DNA of 64,000 bases from Plantago major (lineage: Eukaryota > Streptophyta > Magnoliopsida > Lamiales > Plantaginaceae): the NCBI GenBank assembly GCA_026545765.1, contig CM048844.1:68094035-68158034 (forward strand), read 5' to 3'. The notes beneath the pieces were generated by a model that was given only the letters and a program-made list of their open reading frames with translations, did not search any database and was not told the origin of the DNA. Of the stretch, positions 52,890 through 64,000 are shown piece by piece (the first letter of the stretch is position 1; each line of letters starts with the position of its first letter). The position numbers were made by a program, and so were the translations under genes.

Positions 52890-52973
52890 GAAGAAGAAGA
52901 AGAAGAAGAAGAAGAAGAAGAAGAAGAAGAAGAAGAAGAAGAAGAAGAAGAAGAAGAAGAAGAAGAAGAAGAA
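52890..52973 (+). repeat. (GAA)28 microsatellite coding poly-Glu
   Basis: 84 bp of uninterrupted GAA repeat, in frame as 28 Glu within the third ORF of element C, following a run of Ser. Flanking codons are also Glu/Asp-rich. Confidence 0.95.
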
Positions 52974-53884
52974 GGCCAAATCAAATCCCAGGGCAATGAA
53001 GAAGGCTGCAAAATTTTCACAAGAATTGATCTTGATGATGAAGATGAAGAGACTGATGAAGATGAAGCTCCTCTTCACAGAAAAATAAAAAAGGTTGATA
53101 GCCTATCTGAGCCCATAGCTGCAAAGCCTTTGGCAGCTAAAACACCCTCTGGAAATACCAAGTCAATCCAGGGTGGTTCTTCAAGCAATCCCCCAAGGGA
53201 AAATTCAAGACAAAGGAGGAACAGGCTGAGAGTTGAACAAAGAAAACTTCAACTACCACTCAGGCCTGAAGAAGCCAAGATTGAGTATGTGAAGACCAAC
53301 AACGACTTCTCTGTCTACAGGTGCATTAATCAGAAGAATGGCTACTTGATTCTGGAACTCAAGCACTTATTGGTAAATGAAAGATTACCAGAACCAATCC
53401 ATAAACAGCTCATGGCATGGAGAAAAGACAAGCTAATCTTGATTAACACCAACCACATCAAAGCCTAGTTGAATTTTGAAGTAATCAAGAGAATAGAAGC
53501 CATGAAGAAGGACCTCTCTGATGAATGTCCTTATGGAAAGCCAGATGATGTGCACAGAATTCCCAACATCACTCGAACAGGCACAAGAGCAAGACTTGTT
53601 GTGGAACCCTATGAGTCCTTCTACTTGACTGAAGATCAATACAAGGGTGACATCAGATATCTGAAGATCATATATGAATACTTCAAGCTATCAAATATCA
53701 GAATCGAGCATGCCTGGAAGTGGGGAAAGTATCTGTGGGTCAAACACTTTGCCAAGAAGAATCCTACCAAAACCTACAAGGATGTCTGTGGATTTGCCAG
53801 AGACACAGAGATGATTGTCAGAACACTTCTCTATGACTACTCTGATGATATCAAAAGGTTTGGTGATAGGAAATTTGCAGATTG

Positions 53885-54288
53885 ATCCATGGAATTGCTT
53901 TGAAGACTTGAAGCTTTGAAGACTTGAAGTGTTGAAGACTTGAAGACTAGTTTATTAGGATGTCTACTTGGAGCTTGGTTACTCCTGTTGTCCTAATTTA
54001 CTATGTATTTTGTATCTTGCTGACAGAGCTAAAATGTTGTTTTATCATGTAAAAGTTATCTGTGAACTCTCTTTGTAACATATCTAATGAACCTACTCTC
54101 AGGTATCAATCTATAAAAGATAACTTGTCAGCAAAGATCACACCTTGTGATTTGGTTGATGTTTACTTTCTGCACTTAATTATATGAATTGAAAGATCAT
54201 AAGAAATGATTAAGTGGTGGATTGTTTCCTCATCCAGATTTGTAATAGGTCAGATTGTCATCGTTGACTGATCAAAATGGGGGAAATT
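53885..54288 (+). other. Element C 3' non-coding region and polypurine tract
   Basis: Starts with short direct repeats of GAAGACTTGAAG (about 53900-53946). It contains the AGCAAAGATCACACCTTGTG block that is also present in element D. It ends in a purine tract (about 54274-54287, ATGGGGGAAAT) against the 3' LTR. Confidence 0.75.
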
Positions 54289-55887
54289 TGTTAGGAATAT
54301 CTGTTTAGATTTTGATCAGCAACCTAATGACTTATCTTAGCTCAGAAAGGTGGTTAGTACTCTTGGTTCACTTGAACACTGTAAAAGAGGAAAATCACTA
54401 AGTATAATAGTCTAGCAAATCTTGTATAGGATGTTAGGTCTCTGAATGTCATTTTTATTTTCTGAAGAAGACCAAGAAGAAAGCATCCAGCAGGAGAAGT
54501 TCAACTTTAAAATGAAGTTTTAAAAACTGCACAAGATTGCTGAAGACAAAGGTTATCAGATACTGATGTCCAGATATGCTGAAGAAACAAGTGTTTCAAT
54601 AAACAAGTGTTGCAAAAGATATCTGAGAATACAAGGTTTCTGAACGAGGAAAAGTGCCCACGGATATCTACACTCAGATACCTTGGATAAAGATTATGTT
54701 TCCGGGAAATAATATATTTTTAACAAGTGATATCTGGAGTTGTGATAGTCTCTGGAAAAGGACGTGCAAAGCTTCAGAAAGCATGCATAGTTCCGTTGGC
54801 ACTACAGGACAAAGTATAGATGCATTAAATGCGGATAGAAATGTCGAACAAAAGCGGTAGTCTCTGAAGAAGAAGACAAACGCAACAAGATTATACTCAG
54901 ATATCAATAGTTTGAATTTGATTTAAGCCTAACGGATACTATTCAAACGGTACTCAAATTCATCTATAAATATCAACACTTAGAATGCTTGAGAACACAC
55001 ACACAGAACTTACACCAAGAACACTGAACACTCACACAAGCTCTCTCAAGCATACTACGTACCTTCAAGCTTTCTGTTGCGACCAAAGCTCTTGATTCTA
55101 AGTAGCACAAAAGTTCTAAGTGTCCTGATCCTTAACAAGCATTGTTATTTGTGAAGGAGTTGAATTAAGATTTCATATCTGAGATTCATTCTCTTGAACA
55201 CTTATCATAGACTTAGGTCAGTAAAGAACAAGATACCATACATTGAAAAGTGTATTAAGTATACTTGATTCATAGAGCTATCTGCATAACTGAACAAGTT
55301 ATTAAAGAAGCTCACCTGACAAACTACCTTAACCAACACCTTAATCGGCGTGGAGTACAGGAAGTACTTAGTTTGGGAAACTAAGGAATAACTCCAAGGT
55401 TACTGAGCATAGGAAGTACTTAGGTTGGGAAACTAAGGAATAGCTCAAAAGGTTTCTGAGTACAGGAAGTACTTGGCTGAGAAAGCCAGGGAATAACTCA
55501 GGAGGAACACTTGGTTGGGAACCTAGTGTATTTAGGAATCGAGAGAAGATACTTGTAAGGTTACCTCAATTATCTGTCTTAGTGGATTCTAGGTCTGAGA
55601 AAGGCCAAAGTGGATTAGTTGAAGGATTACGCCACCTTCAGATACCACTATAAATACTTGTGTTATTTACTTTCTGCAATTTATTACTTGCTTTATTTAC
55701 CTTGCTATGTATTTACACATATCTTGTTGAGCACGTGCGCTTATCACAAAAAGTCTTCCGCTCTCTGAAAATAAGTATCATATATCTTCACAGATATCTG
55801 AGAAATTGTGTTTATCGACAAAAGTTTGAAAAAGACTATTCACCCCCCCCCCCCCAGTCTTTTACTTTACCGTTATCTGGACCAACA
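54289..55887 (+). repeat. Element C 3' LTR
   Basis: 1599 bp, near-identical to 23051-24656 with scattered substitutions. TATAAATA at 54965-54972. The triple repeat block runs from 55353 to about 55501. A second copy of the CGTAG duplication follows at 55888-55892. Confidence 0.93.
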
Positions 55888-55892
55888 CGTAG

Positions 55893-56239
55893 TCTCAACC
55901 TGCCATAAAGCATTCATGCTGAGGGTAATGATAAAAAACTAAGTACAAATGATAGTGACCTTTGTGGACCATATTTGAATTTGTATCCAACAGATTCAAA
56001 TCACATTGGGACTTATTTACACTATAAATAGAAGCACTTAGTAGCTGAGAACACACACTAAAGAAAACACCTCAAACAACACGCTCAAGCTCATATTGCC
56101 GTCAAAGTGTTCTCAGTGCTCTAAGTCTCAAATATCCAACAAGACTAAAGCTTTGCAAAGCTACTTGTAAAGAAGTAGAACAAACTTTAAGTTGTGATGT
56201 GCTCAAATTACTACTTAGAGACAAGTAGAAAGCAGTCGT
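55893..56239 (+). repeat. Element D 3' LTR, second part
   Basis: Continues the LTR interrupted at 23050. TATAAATA at 56033-56040 is followed by GAGAACACACAC, the same arrangement as in the family C LTR. It is cut at 56239 by gypsy derivative G, and its end is not in the window. Confidence 0.6.
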
Positions 56240-57262
56240 TGTAGATAGACAATGCTAACCACAGAATCGTTCGCTAATGAACCAATTAAGCTACCAAGCA
56301 GTTGAAAGCAAATAATCACTTGTGGAAACGGTTTGATTTGTTTGGTTTTGATTATACTTCTAACTAGTTTAAATAAAGCTAAGATTACGATTAACAATGA
56401 GAGAAAGATGAATACAGTAGCAAGATCCAATTATGCTAATTCGAACTAGGGATAACACTCATATTTGTCACACGTTGTCAGACAAATCAATCAATTCGAT
56501 TCAACCAATTGTTCTTAGAAAATATTATACTGGGGAAATCGTGAGTCGTCAATTCACGATCCTTAAACATGAACAATTTAGAGAATTTAATACGGACTTA
56601 TCGAATTGAAGGTTTTTACGAAGATTTTATACGAGACTAACCTATATGAGTGCTTTGATAAACCCTAGAATGAATATGCATAATCTTCACATACTACTGT
56701 ATTCAAAGGTGTTTAGCTACTCATAATTGATGATTGCATGCAAAGATTCATGGTAATAATCATATGAAACATAGATGAAAAGAATTGTAAAGAACAAGCA
56801 ATTGAGAAATCAATACCAATAATCTTGATTAATCAAATCAATGAATAACCAAGCTCCAAAGATGTCTCAATGTCAATGTCTGGCTCCTCGAGCTTTTTCT
56901 CAAAACTAGGTTAGAAGAAGTATTTAAGAAAAGAATCAAAATTCTAGTCTAATAAGGAAAAACAAATTCTCGGCCGACGTCACAAGGTAGAAATAGCTCT
57001 TGCGAAGTCTTCTTTATCGCAATAGATATCCGCTCAGAAATTTAGCCATGTAGCCTCTCAACTGCTCCAGCCTCTAGCCTCCTAAAATCTCGCCACGGCG
57101 AGCCATGTTAATCAGCTTGCCCTTATTTCGGCTAAAAAATCATCGATTCCTGCAAAACAACATCAAAATACCAAAGCATAAAAACGAACTAAAAATACTA
57201 CAAAACTAAAGACAAAGACCGCTAAAAAGGACCAAATGAGACGTTAGAAAATTGTCTCATCA
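56240..57262 (-). repeat. Element G 3' LTR (candidate)
   Basis: About 1023 bp, TG...CA on the plus strand. The right border is set by the purine tract, the left by the end of the element D LTR. There is no second LTR in the window to confirm the borders. Confidence 0.5.
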
Positions 57263-58657
57263 AAATCCCCAAACCGAACCTTTGCTCGTCCCCGAGCAAA
57301 CAAACAAATTAAAGACAACTAGACTTAAACTACGGCATATAATAACACACAAACGAGTCAATCTTCCAAATGACCGAACTCTACCATTGTAAGCGTCAAA
57401 TTCACAAGATGCAAAAGGTTTGCCTCAACCGACCTTGACAAAAATAGTGCACAAAAAATCCTGCAAGAGAGTTTCTCAAATAAATAGCACTTAAACCTAA
57501 CTCTCCAATCCCTCACAAGGAAATCCTACACTATTCTCTCTCACACTCTGGAAGTATCCAGTGGGTTAAACACTCAAGAACAATAAGAGAAAAGGAAGGT
57601 GACTTTCGTCACAAAGGTGCCTCAAATACCTCATGCAATGGACTCAATCAGTTAAGTCAGAAGGGACTTTTTCCTTGCATATAGCAGCTTGCCAAGACAT
57701 ACAGCCAACTTCCATAAACCACATATTTGCATACAATAAATTAGATGCTAATCAATTTGACCACTATGGACTCTTTTAGTCTCACTTTTTTGGTAGTGTC
57801 TGTTTTACCGATGTCCGCACTTTTGTGCGTGTCAGTTTGGTATACGTGCCATCAACCCTCACGGTCATATGGCTTTTTAGGACCACGCCGGTATATAGGT
57901 AGTATCTGAAACACACCTAACACGACTACGGTGGTGACAAGCACCACAGATACACTCCGAAACGAATCAACTAATCAGGGGAAGTAATACATATTACATA
58001 AAATGAATAATAAACATGTCAACACAGCAAATTTCTTCTCCCCAAACCGGTTCTTCGTAATGTACTGGCTTTTGATAAAATGAAACATGAAGAGCATGTC
58101 ATTCGTCATACTTAACTTAACTGAGTACACATGAGAATGAAAAGGCGCAAACAAGAGGGTTTGCACTTCCCGAAAGGATCACACAAGCGCCGGTACAATA
58201 TTTTTTTCATCGGCTTAAAGTTTCTCACCGGCTTTTTGGACTAAAGAGTTAAACAGACTTGCTATTTACAGGAGAAACAAACTTATGGGCTTTTAAATCC
58301 ACTATACCACCTCAGTTAAGTATCATACAAAACATAAGCAGCAAGCAAATTTAACAATCACAATAGAAGCTTTCATAACTTGGAAGAACAACTCACGAAA
58401 GACTCTAGAGGGTAAAATAAAAAACAACCGTAAAAAGAAAAATGACCAAAACATACATAAAGTAGAGGACGAAAGACTCTAGAGACTCAGGTAATAGAGA
58501 AAAAGCAGACAAGACACTAGAGAGCATAGTCCCCCTCCCCAAACCTAAACTCAAGCATGTCCTCAAGCATAGAGTGAAAAAGAAAAGAGAATGGGAGCTA
58601 TAGTGACTTTCCTGCTGGTGTACCTTTATAGTCATGTACTAGACTCTTCCGTGTTGG
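57263..58657 (-). other. Element G non-coding interior
   Basis: No supported coding frame. This occupies the place where RT, RNase H and integrase would be in a complete gypsy element. Confidence 0.5.
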
Positions 58658-59280
58658 CTAACGGGTACTCCGGAGATTCTTGGCTCTTCCGGTTGGTGCA
58701 GCTCGTGTTCTTCCTTGTTGATAAGTATGTATATATAAGGGTCCAGTGTGTGCTCCTATGAATAACCTGCTATTAACATGCAAAACAGAATATAATGGAG
58801 CGGAATAGGCCTTCAGTTCACGTGGCTCACCTTGCACCTCAATTGTGCAGGTTTGGGCATGTAAATTCACCACCATGAGAGTTGAGCGGATGAAGGGTCT
58901 CTCTAGAAGCAGCATATCTCTTTCCAATTCTTTCCCCTTCACCCTCGGCGATTCCACTACCACAAAATATGCATCACTGTTATACCATCAAGCTTAACCG
59001 GAACATAAGAATAGGATTGTATATGAGAAAATTTTTTTCCACGATCCTCATGCATCTGCTTCTAGTTCCACCAGCAAGAGTCATAAAGCATCTGCGCGGC
59101 TCCAATCCCTTTAAGCCTAAGTCTTCATAGGTGTCAAAAGTCATCAAATTGCAACTAGCACCAGTGTCGACTATTCCGGTAACCTGAGTGGAACACCCAA
59201 TGCCTACCAGTAAATCAAAGCTGTCGAAGTCGCTTATACTCTTTTCTACCTTAGGAATTATTATGTGGGGGGGGGGGGGT
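58658..59280 (-). pseudogene. Element G aspartic protease remnant
   Basis: On the minus strand I read G-I-V-D-T-G-A-S-C-N-L-M (complement of about 59176-59140), the active loop of a gypsy protease. Towards 58800 comes E-R-P-F-I-R-S-T, followed by V-V-N-L-H, the usual end of this protease domain. Several stops lie between, so the gene is dead. Confidence 0.7.
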
Positions 59281-59359
59281 CAGGTTCAGCAGTTTCTTGC
59301 TCCGCATTCTCCTCCTCTTCTGGAATCACGGAACTCGGTTCCTCGACTTCATCCCCTGT

Positions 59360-60972
59360 TGTTAGGAATATCTGTTTAAGATTTTGATCAGCAACCTAAT
59401 GACTTATCTTAGCTCAGAAAGGTGGTTAGTACTCTTGGTTCACTTGAACACTGTAAAATAGGAAACTCACTAAGTATGATAGTCTAGAAAATCTTGTATA
59501 GGATGTTAGGTCTCTGAATGTAATTTTTATTCTCTGAAGAAGACCAAGAAGAAGGCATCTAGCAGGAAAAGTTCAACAAATTTGAAGATCTGAAGACTGC
59601 ACAAGATTGCCGAAGACAAAGGTTTTTCAGATACCTATGACCATATATCTTGAAGACACAAGCATTTTTAAATAAACGGTATTGCAAAAGATATCTGAGA
59701 AATAAAAGGTTTCTGAAACGAGGAAAAGTGCACACAGATATCTACACTCAGATACCTTGGATAAAGATTATGTTTCCGGGAAACAATATATTTTTAACAA
59801 GTGGTATCTGGAGTTGTGATAGTCTCTGGAAAAGGACATACAAGGCTTCAGAAAGCATGCATAGTTCCGTTGGCACTACAGGACAAAGTATAGTATAGTG
59901 CATTAAATGCGCGGACAGAAATGTCTGAACAAAAATGATAGCTTCTGAAGAAGAAGACAAACCTACTACAGTACTATACTTAGATATCAATAGTTTGAAA
60001 TTGAGTTAAGCCTAACGGATACTATTCAAACGGCACTCAAATTCATCTATAAATATCAACACTTAGACTGCTTGAGAACACACACACAGAACTTACACCT
60101 TAGATCACTGAACTTATATTGAATACTCTCACAAGCTCTCTCAAGCACACTACTTACCCTCAAGCTTTCTGTTGCGACCAAAGCTCTTGATTCTAAGTAG
60201 CACAACAGTTCTAAGTGTCCTGATCCTTAACAAGCATTGTTATTTTTGAAAGAGTTGAACTAAGATTTCATATATGAGATTCATTCTCTTGAACACTTAT
60301 CATAGACTTGGGTCAGTAAAGAACAAGATACCATACATTGCAAAGTGTATTAAGTACACTTGATTCATAGAGCTATCTGAATAACTGAACAAGTTATTAA
60401 AGAAGCTCACCTGACAAACTACCATAACCAACACCTTAATCGGCGTGGAGTACAGGAAGTATTTAGTTTGGGAAACTAAGGAATAACTCCAAGGTTACTG
60501 AGCATAGGAAGTACTTAGTTTGGGAAACTAAGGAATAGCTCAAAAGGCTTCTGAGTACAGGTAGTACTTGGATGTGAAAGCCGGGGAATAACTCAAGGGG
60601 AACACTTGGTTGGGAACTTAGTGTATTTAGGAATCTAGAGAAGATACTAGTAAGGTTACCTCAATTATCTGTCTTAGTGGATTCTAGGTCTGAGAAAGGC
60701 CGAAGTGGATTAGTTGAAGGATTACGCCACCTTTAGATACCACTATAAAAGAACTTGTGTTATTTACTTTCTGCAGTTTATTACTTGCTTTATTTATGTT
60801 GCAAAGTATTTACACTTATCTTGCTGAGCACGTGCACTTATCACAGAAAAGTCTTCCGCTCTCCGAAATTAAGTATTAGATATCTGTGCTCTGAGAAACT
60901 GTGTTTATCGACAAAAGTTTTAAAAGACTATTCACCCCCTAGTCTTCTACTTTGCCGTTATCTGTACCAACA
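59360..60972 (+). repeat. Element F 5' LTR
   Basis: 1613 bp, TGTTAGGAATATC...GTACCAACA. TATAAATA at 60048-60055. Triple repeat block from 60448 to about 60600. The C run near the end is short (about five) compared with thirteen or so in element C. Confidence 0.93.
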
Positions 60973-60974
60973 AG

Positions 60975-60986
60975 TTGTATCAGAGC
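60975..60986 (+). other. Element F primer-binding site, one mismatch
   Basis: TTGTATCAGAGC, differing from the TGGTATCAGAGC of element C at the second base. The change weakens pairing to initiator-Met tRNA. Confidence 0.85.
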
Positions 60987-61090
60987 AGGAGGTTCCCAAG
61001 CCTTCTGCACTGAACCTAGATCCCAGATAAGTGCCCACTAACTGCTTTTCACCTACACTTGATTTGTTTGTTTAGTGTGTTTGCTGCAGG

Positions 61091-63610
61091 ATGTCTTTAA
61101 GTGACGCCCTAATTCTCAAGCCAGAGAATTATGAGAAATGGAAGAACAACATGATGCTCCACCTAGAAGCCATCATTGACGAAATGATCGACGTGATAAA
61201 GAATGGCCCAATAGTCATTCAACAACTCAAGAAAGTCATAGAGGTTTCTAATGGTAGAGACAGAGAACAAAGCGATGGATCTTCACAGACAGATGTGTCA
61301 ACCAGTGGGAGACCTGCCAATCAAGTTATTTACGACCCAAAGGCCAGAGAGCTCTGGACATCGGAAGATGCCAAGATAAATCGATTGGATGGTCAGGCTC
61401 GTAATATCATCATACGTTCTACTCCATAGCACATACAATGTAAACTGTGGGGTGCAAAAACGGCGAAAGTGGCCTGGCAACTGATTGAAGAAATCTGTGC
61501 CGGCACTGAGAAAGCAAAGGAAAATAAGTTCGAAGTTTTGAAGCTCAAATTCCAAAACTTTAAACAAGGTCCCACAGAGACTCTTGAAAAACTAGATTTC
61601 CGGTTTACAACACTTATGAGTGACATGGTTGCACTTGGTGAGAGTAATAGATATACCAAGTCAGAAAAGATTAAGACTATTGTGAGAAGTCTAAATCATA
61701 ACTGGGAGCACACAAAGTTTTTCTACTTTAACCAAGTAATGCCAGATATCACTCCAGTGGAACTTTTCTCTCACCTTGCCACCGTTGACTATGAGACAAC
61801 TCAAAGAGAACAAACAACTGAGAAGTTGCAGAATGTTGCTCTAGTTGCTGAAAGAACCTCTGAAAAGAAGAAAGGCAAGGAGGTGACTGAGGATGCTCTT
61901 GCTGTAAAGCAAATGGGAAAATATGTAAGTCGAGAAATTGAGAGAAGAAAAGCCAAAGAGAAGTTGAAAAAACATCTAGGCTCAAACTATCACCAGTACA
62001 AAAATATGCAAAGCTCGCTGAACAAGCCAGCTCAGAAAGCATCAAGTACTGAGGAAGCAGAAATCGGAAATGATATTTGTTTCTATTGTCAGAAACCTGG
62101 TCATTTCAAGAAGGATTGTCCTACCTTCAACAAACTTAAGACAGGTGACAAGAAAGATAGAAGAATCTTCAAAAGAAGTCAAAGAGCTATGCTCACTGAA
62201 GAAAGGAAAAAGATCCAACTCCAACTGGATGCTCTAGACATTGAGTCTGATTCTGAGGATGAAGACTCAGATGATTCCACATTGCCTTCTCCAGAAATGT
62301 GCAGTGTTTCTCATGAAGTAATTGACTTTGGACAAAAGAAGAAAGAAGTGTGTGGAATGGCTGAAGAGATCTTTCCAGATATCTCCAACATTGAACCTTG
62401 TCTAATGGCTGATGAGGTAACACATACTTCATGTTATACTTATGAAAGTGATGAAGAAGGAATCAAAGATCTGGAAAATTTCAGAAGAGAACTTGATCTC
62501 TACAAAAGAGAATTTCTAATGGTCCGAGCTAGAGCCGAAATTCTTGAAGAAGAAAAGAATTCTCTTGTAAAGGAAAATTCACAAATACTCCAGATATCTG
62601 AGAAAAAGGATGCTGAAAATGCATTTCTCAAGGCTCAGATATCTGAAACCGAAAAGTCACATAAAGAAGCATTGACCAATCTTCAAAAGAAATGTGAAGA
62701 TCTTTTTTCTGAGAATGAAGAACTCAAAAAGAAAGAACTATCTTTTCAATCTTTTTCCAAAGCTAGTGACACTCTTACTGAAGTACAATCTTATTTAAGA
62801 GATCCTTCAGAAAAGAGAGGACTTGGGCTGGACACACACACAGATAGTTCTACCACTCTGAATAAGAGTGATGAAAGACGAACATTTATCAGTGCTCAGC
62901 AAGGTGATTCCCAAACAATCTACAGTATCGGTCAGAAAGTTAAGGTTGTTGACAAAGGAAAGGCAGTTGCGACCAAGCCTTTGTGGGAAAAACAAGTCCC
63001 AAGGAAAACTGTTGGGAATGTTTCTGAAAAGAAACATAACACTGAAAAGTGTAATCACCCACAGTGTTATGTCTCTCAGAAAGGAAAAATTGCAGGAGCT
63101 GACAAATTCTTCTATGTCACGTTTTCTGGAAAGAAAATAGATTATCCAGAGACTAGCAAAGCTGCTGAGAAAAGATCTCAGATAGCACCAGGTGCTCAGA
63201 ATGGTATTGGCTATAAAGCCATGGGGAAACAACTTGCTCATGAGTACAAACAAGAGCAAGAACGATGGTTAAAGGCTAGAATTGCTCACAACAATTATCA
63301 GAAGTGGAAAATGAATCAAGCCACTGAAAATCTGAATGCCAGGGCTAGAAGAAATCTGTCTAGGAAAACTAAGTTTGCTGAGAAGCAGACTCAGAAACCT
63401 GACAGGTATCTAAAAGCACCAAATGGAGCACCAAGGAACACACCAAGGAAGAAAATAGTTCTTAATAACAATGATACTAATCATTTAACTAAAATTCCTC
63501 CTTATGTTCCTGTTAGACAAAAGAATGTTCCTAAGAAATTCATTCAAAAATGGATTCCTACTGAAAGATTCTTTAGTCAAAATGGTTCCATTGTTGGTAT
63601 GAGAACCTAA
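61091..63610 (+). pseudogene. Element F gag, long, one nonsense codon
   Basis: A frame of about 839 codons from M-S-L-S-D-A to TAA 63608-63610, interrupted once by TAG at 61427 (GAG in element C). It has a UBN2-like N-terminal half (K-P-E-N-Y-E-K-W-K; F-R-F-T-T-L-M-S-D-M; E-K-I-K-T-I-V-R-S-L), a CCHC knuckle at about 62079-62121, an acidic region, a coiled coil (about 62480-62760) and a basic C-terminal tail. Gags of this length with coiled coils are usual in Sireviruses. Confidence 0.92.
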
Positions 63611-64000
63611 TCTCCAGTTTTCTGTTTTGTGCAGAACACTCTAAAGACTAATTCAAAGTTGCATTTTGATAGTGGATGTGGGAAGCACATGAAAGGTTAC
63701 AAAGCAAATCTGATTGACTACAGAAAGTGCAATGATGGACAAATTATCAGGTTTGCTGGAGAAGATGAAAATTCAACCGTAGGTTTTGGCAATTTGAAGT
63801 TTGGAGCCCTTACAATTTCTGAAGTACTTCATGTAAAGGGATTGAAATATAATCTCCTAAGCATGAGTCAACTAGTAGACAAAGGGTACACTGCCAAGAT
63901 CAAGTCAAAACTATGTAAAGTGATTGACAATGAGTCAAAGCAGACAGTCTTGGTTGCAAGGTGTAAAGGAAATCTTTATGTTGCTGATTGGGCATCCGCC
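63611..64000 (+). CDS. Element F pol start: protease (partial)
   Basis: In the same phase as gag, right after its TAA, an open frame runs to the window edge. It contains H-F-D-S-G-C-G-K-H-M of the aspartic protease and S-M-S-Q-L-V-D-K-G-Y. The tryptophan usual before H-F-D is leucine here. It has no own ATG near the head. Confidence 0.88.

Larger units (their letters stand above)
48241..53884 (+). pseudogene. Element C third ORF (env-like position), multi-frame
   Basis: A 5.6-kb coding region after pol. It begins M-A-P-K-R-A-S (48241), then a mostly helical segment (48741-49319) with V-H-W-D-V-L-A-Y-I and W-G-K-Y-A-F. That part resembles the domain called 'putative plant transposon protein', though I cannot confirm it. 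Next come a Ser/Pro/Glu-rich region with tandem exons (49945-51018) and a long coiled coil (51700-52070, 52400-52600). A basic and acidic stretch with poly-Glu follows (52800-53080), then a C-terminal domain ending at TGA 53882-53884. Frames break near 48770, 49320, 49940, 52075, 52350 and 53466. In Sireviruses this slot holds the env-like gene. No signal peptide or clear membrane helix is seen, so an envelope role is not supported. Confidence 0.7.
23051..55887 (+). mobile_element. Element C: Sirevirus-like Ty1/copia retrotransposon with third ORF
   Basis: Full-length copia element bounded by LTRs of 1606 and 1599 bp and a perfect CGTAG duplication (23046-23050, 55888-55892). Order: gag, protease, integrase, RT, RNase H, then a very long third ORF (48241-53884), purine tract, 3' LTR. 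Protease-integrase-RT-RNase H order is copia. A large post-pol ORF with coiled coils, a long gag and initiator-Met priming fit the Sirevirus group. Two later insertions lie inside it: solo LTR H in gag and gypsy element E in RT. Without them the element is about 16 kb. Stops and frameshifts make it defective. Confidence 0.93.
56240..59359 (-). mobile_element. Element G: gypsy derivative lacking RT and integrase
   Basis: Minus-strand element. The 3' LTR candidate is 56240-57262 (TGTAGATAG...CTCATCA). A purine tract next to it reads GGTTTGGGGATTT on the minus strand, preceded by CTCGGGGACGAGC, a motif often seen before the 3' LTR of large gypsy elements. Only a protease region (58658-59280) is recognisable. 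From there to the purine tract about 1.4 kb is non-coding, with no RT, RNase H or integrase. The rest is cut by element F at 59360. Target duplication cannot be checked. Confidence 0.6.
59360..64000 (+). mobile_element. Element F: second copy of the element C family (runs off window)
   Basis: The 5' LTR 59360-60972 matches both LTRs of element C, followed by the same leader, gag and pol start. It is inserted in element G. The left 5-bp flank is CCTGT (59355-59359); the partner lies beyond 64000. It is plus strand and better preserved in gag than C, and lacks the solo LTR, so it shows the original gag structure. Confidence 0.92.

Noticed and set aside
52740..53088. Long frames of poly-Lys, poly-Ser and poly-Phe around 52.9 kb
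   Set aside because: They are other-frame readings of the GAA repeat and carry no other coding signal.
48241..53884. A true viral envelope protein in element C
   Set aside because: No signal peptide, membrane helix or cleavage site could be seen; only the position after pol is env-like.

Overview
The window is nuclear DNA from a flowering plant, most likely a eudicot. It holds a ten-exon plant gene with plant-type introns, a Stowaway MITE, Mutator-like elements, a Cassandra TRIM with 5S-rRNA-like LTRs, and long nested Ty1/copia and Ty3/gypsy LTR retrotransposons. The species cannot be told from the sequence alone.

0-3.4 kb: edge of a minus-strand copia gag/protease remnant, then two short Mutator-like elements that appear related to each other. 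3.7-11.7 kb: the only ordinary host gene, a DEAD-box RNA helicase of the RH20/DDX5 type on the minus strand. Its ten exons splice cleanly into a 507-codon reading frame. The 3.4-kb fifth intron carries a complete Cassandra TRIM, a Stowaway MITE and a possible copia LTR fragment.

11.9-64 kb: a nest of retrotransposons whose boundaries are mostly fixed by 5-bp target duplications. The base is an old copia element of Sirevirus type (D, plus strand), of which only part of a post-pol ORF and a 3' LTR remain. Its ORF was split by a solo LTR (B), and B was split by a copia element (A, minus, TSD CAAAG) that has lost its integrase. The LTR of D was split by a full-length Sirevirus-like copia element (C, plus, 23051-55887, TSD CGTAG). 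C itself holds a 2.4-kb solo LTR in gag (H, TSD AGCTC) and a 14.3-kb Ty3/gypsy Tat-type element in the RT (E, minus, TSD ATACC). The far end of D's LTR is cut by a gypsy derivative without RT (G, minus), and G is entered by a second copy of the C family (F), which runs off the window.

The most unusual content is in family C. It has a very long third ORF after pol (env-like position), preceded by its own TATA box. Part of that ORF is built from tandem symmetrical exon-intron modules. Both copies of the family keep an in-frame stop between gag and pol, and C has a further in-frame UAG in a leaky-stop context inside pol. Element E carries a second RNase H and an antisense gene with its own TATA box and intron, a layout known for Tat-lineage elements. 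All element proteins in the window are damaged to some degree except the gag of E; the helicase gene looks intact.
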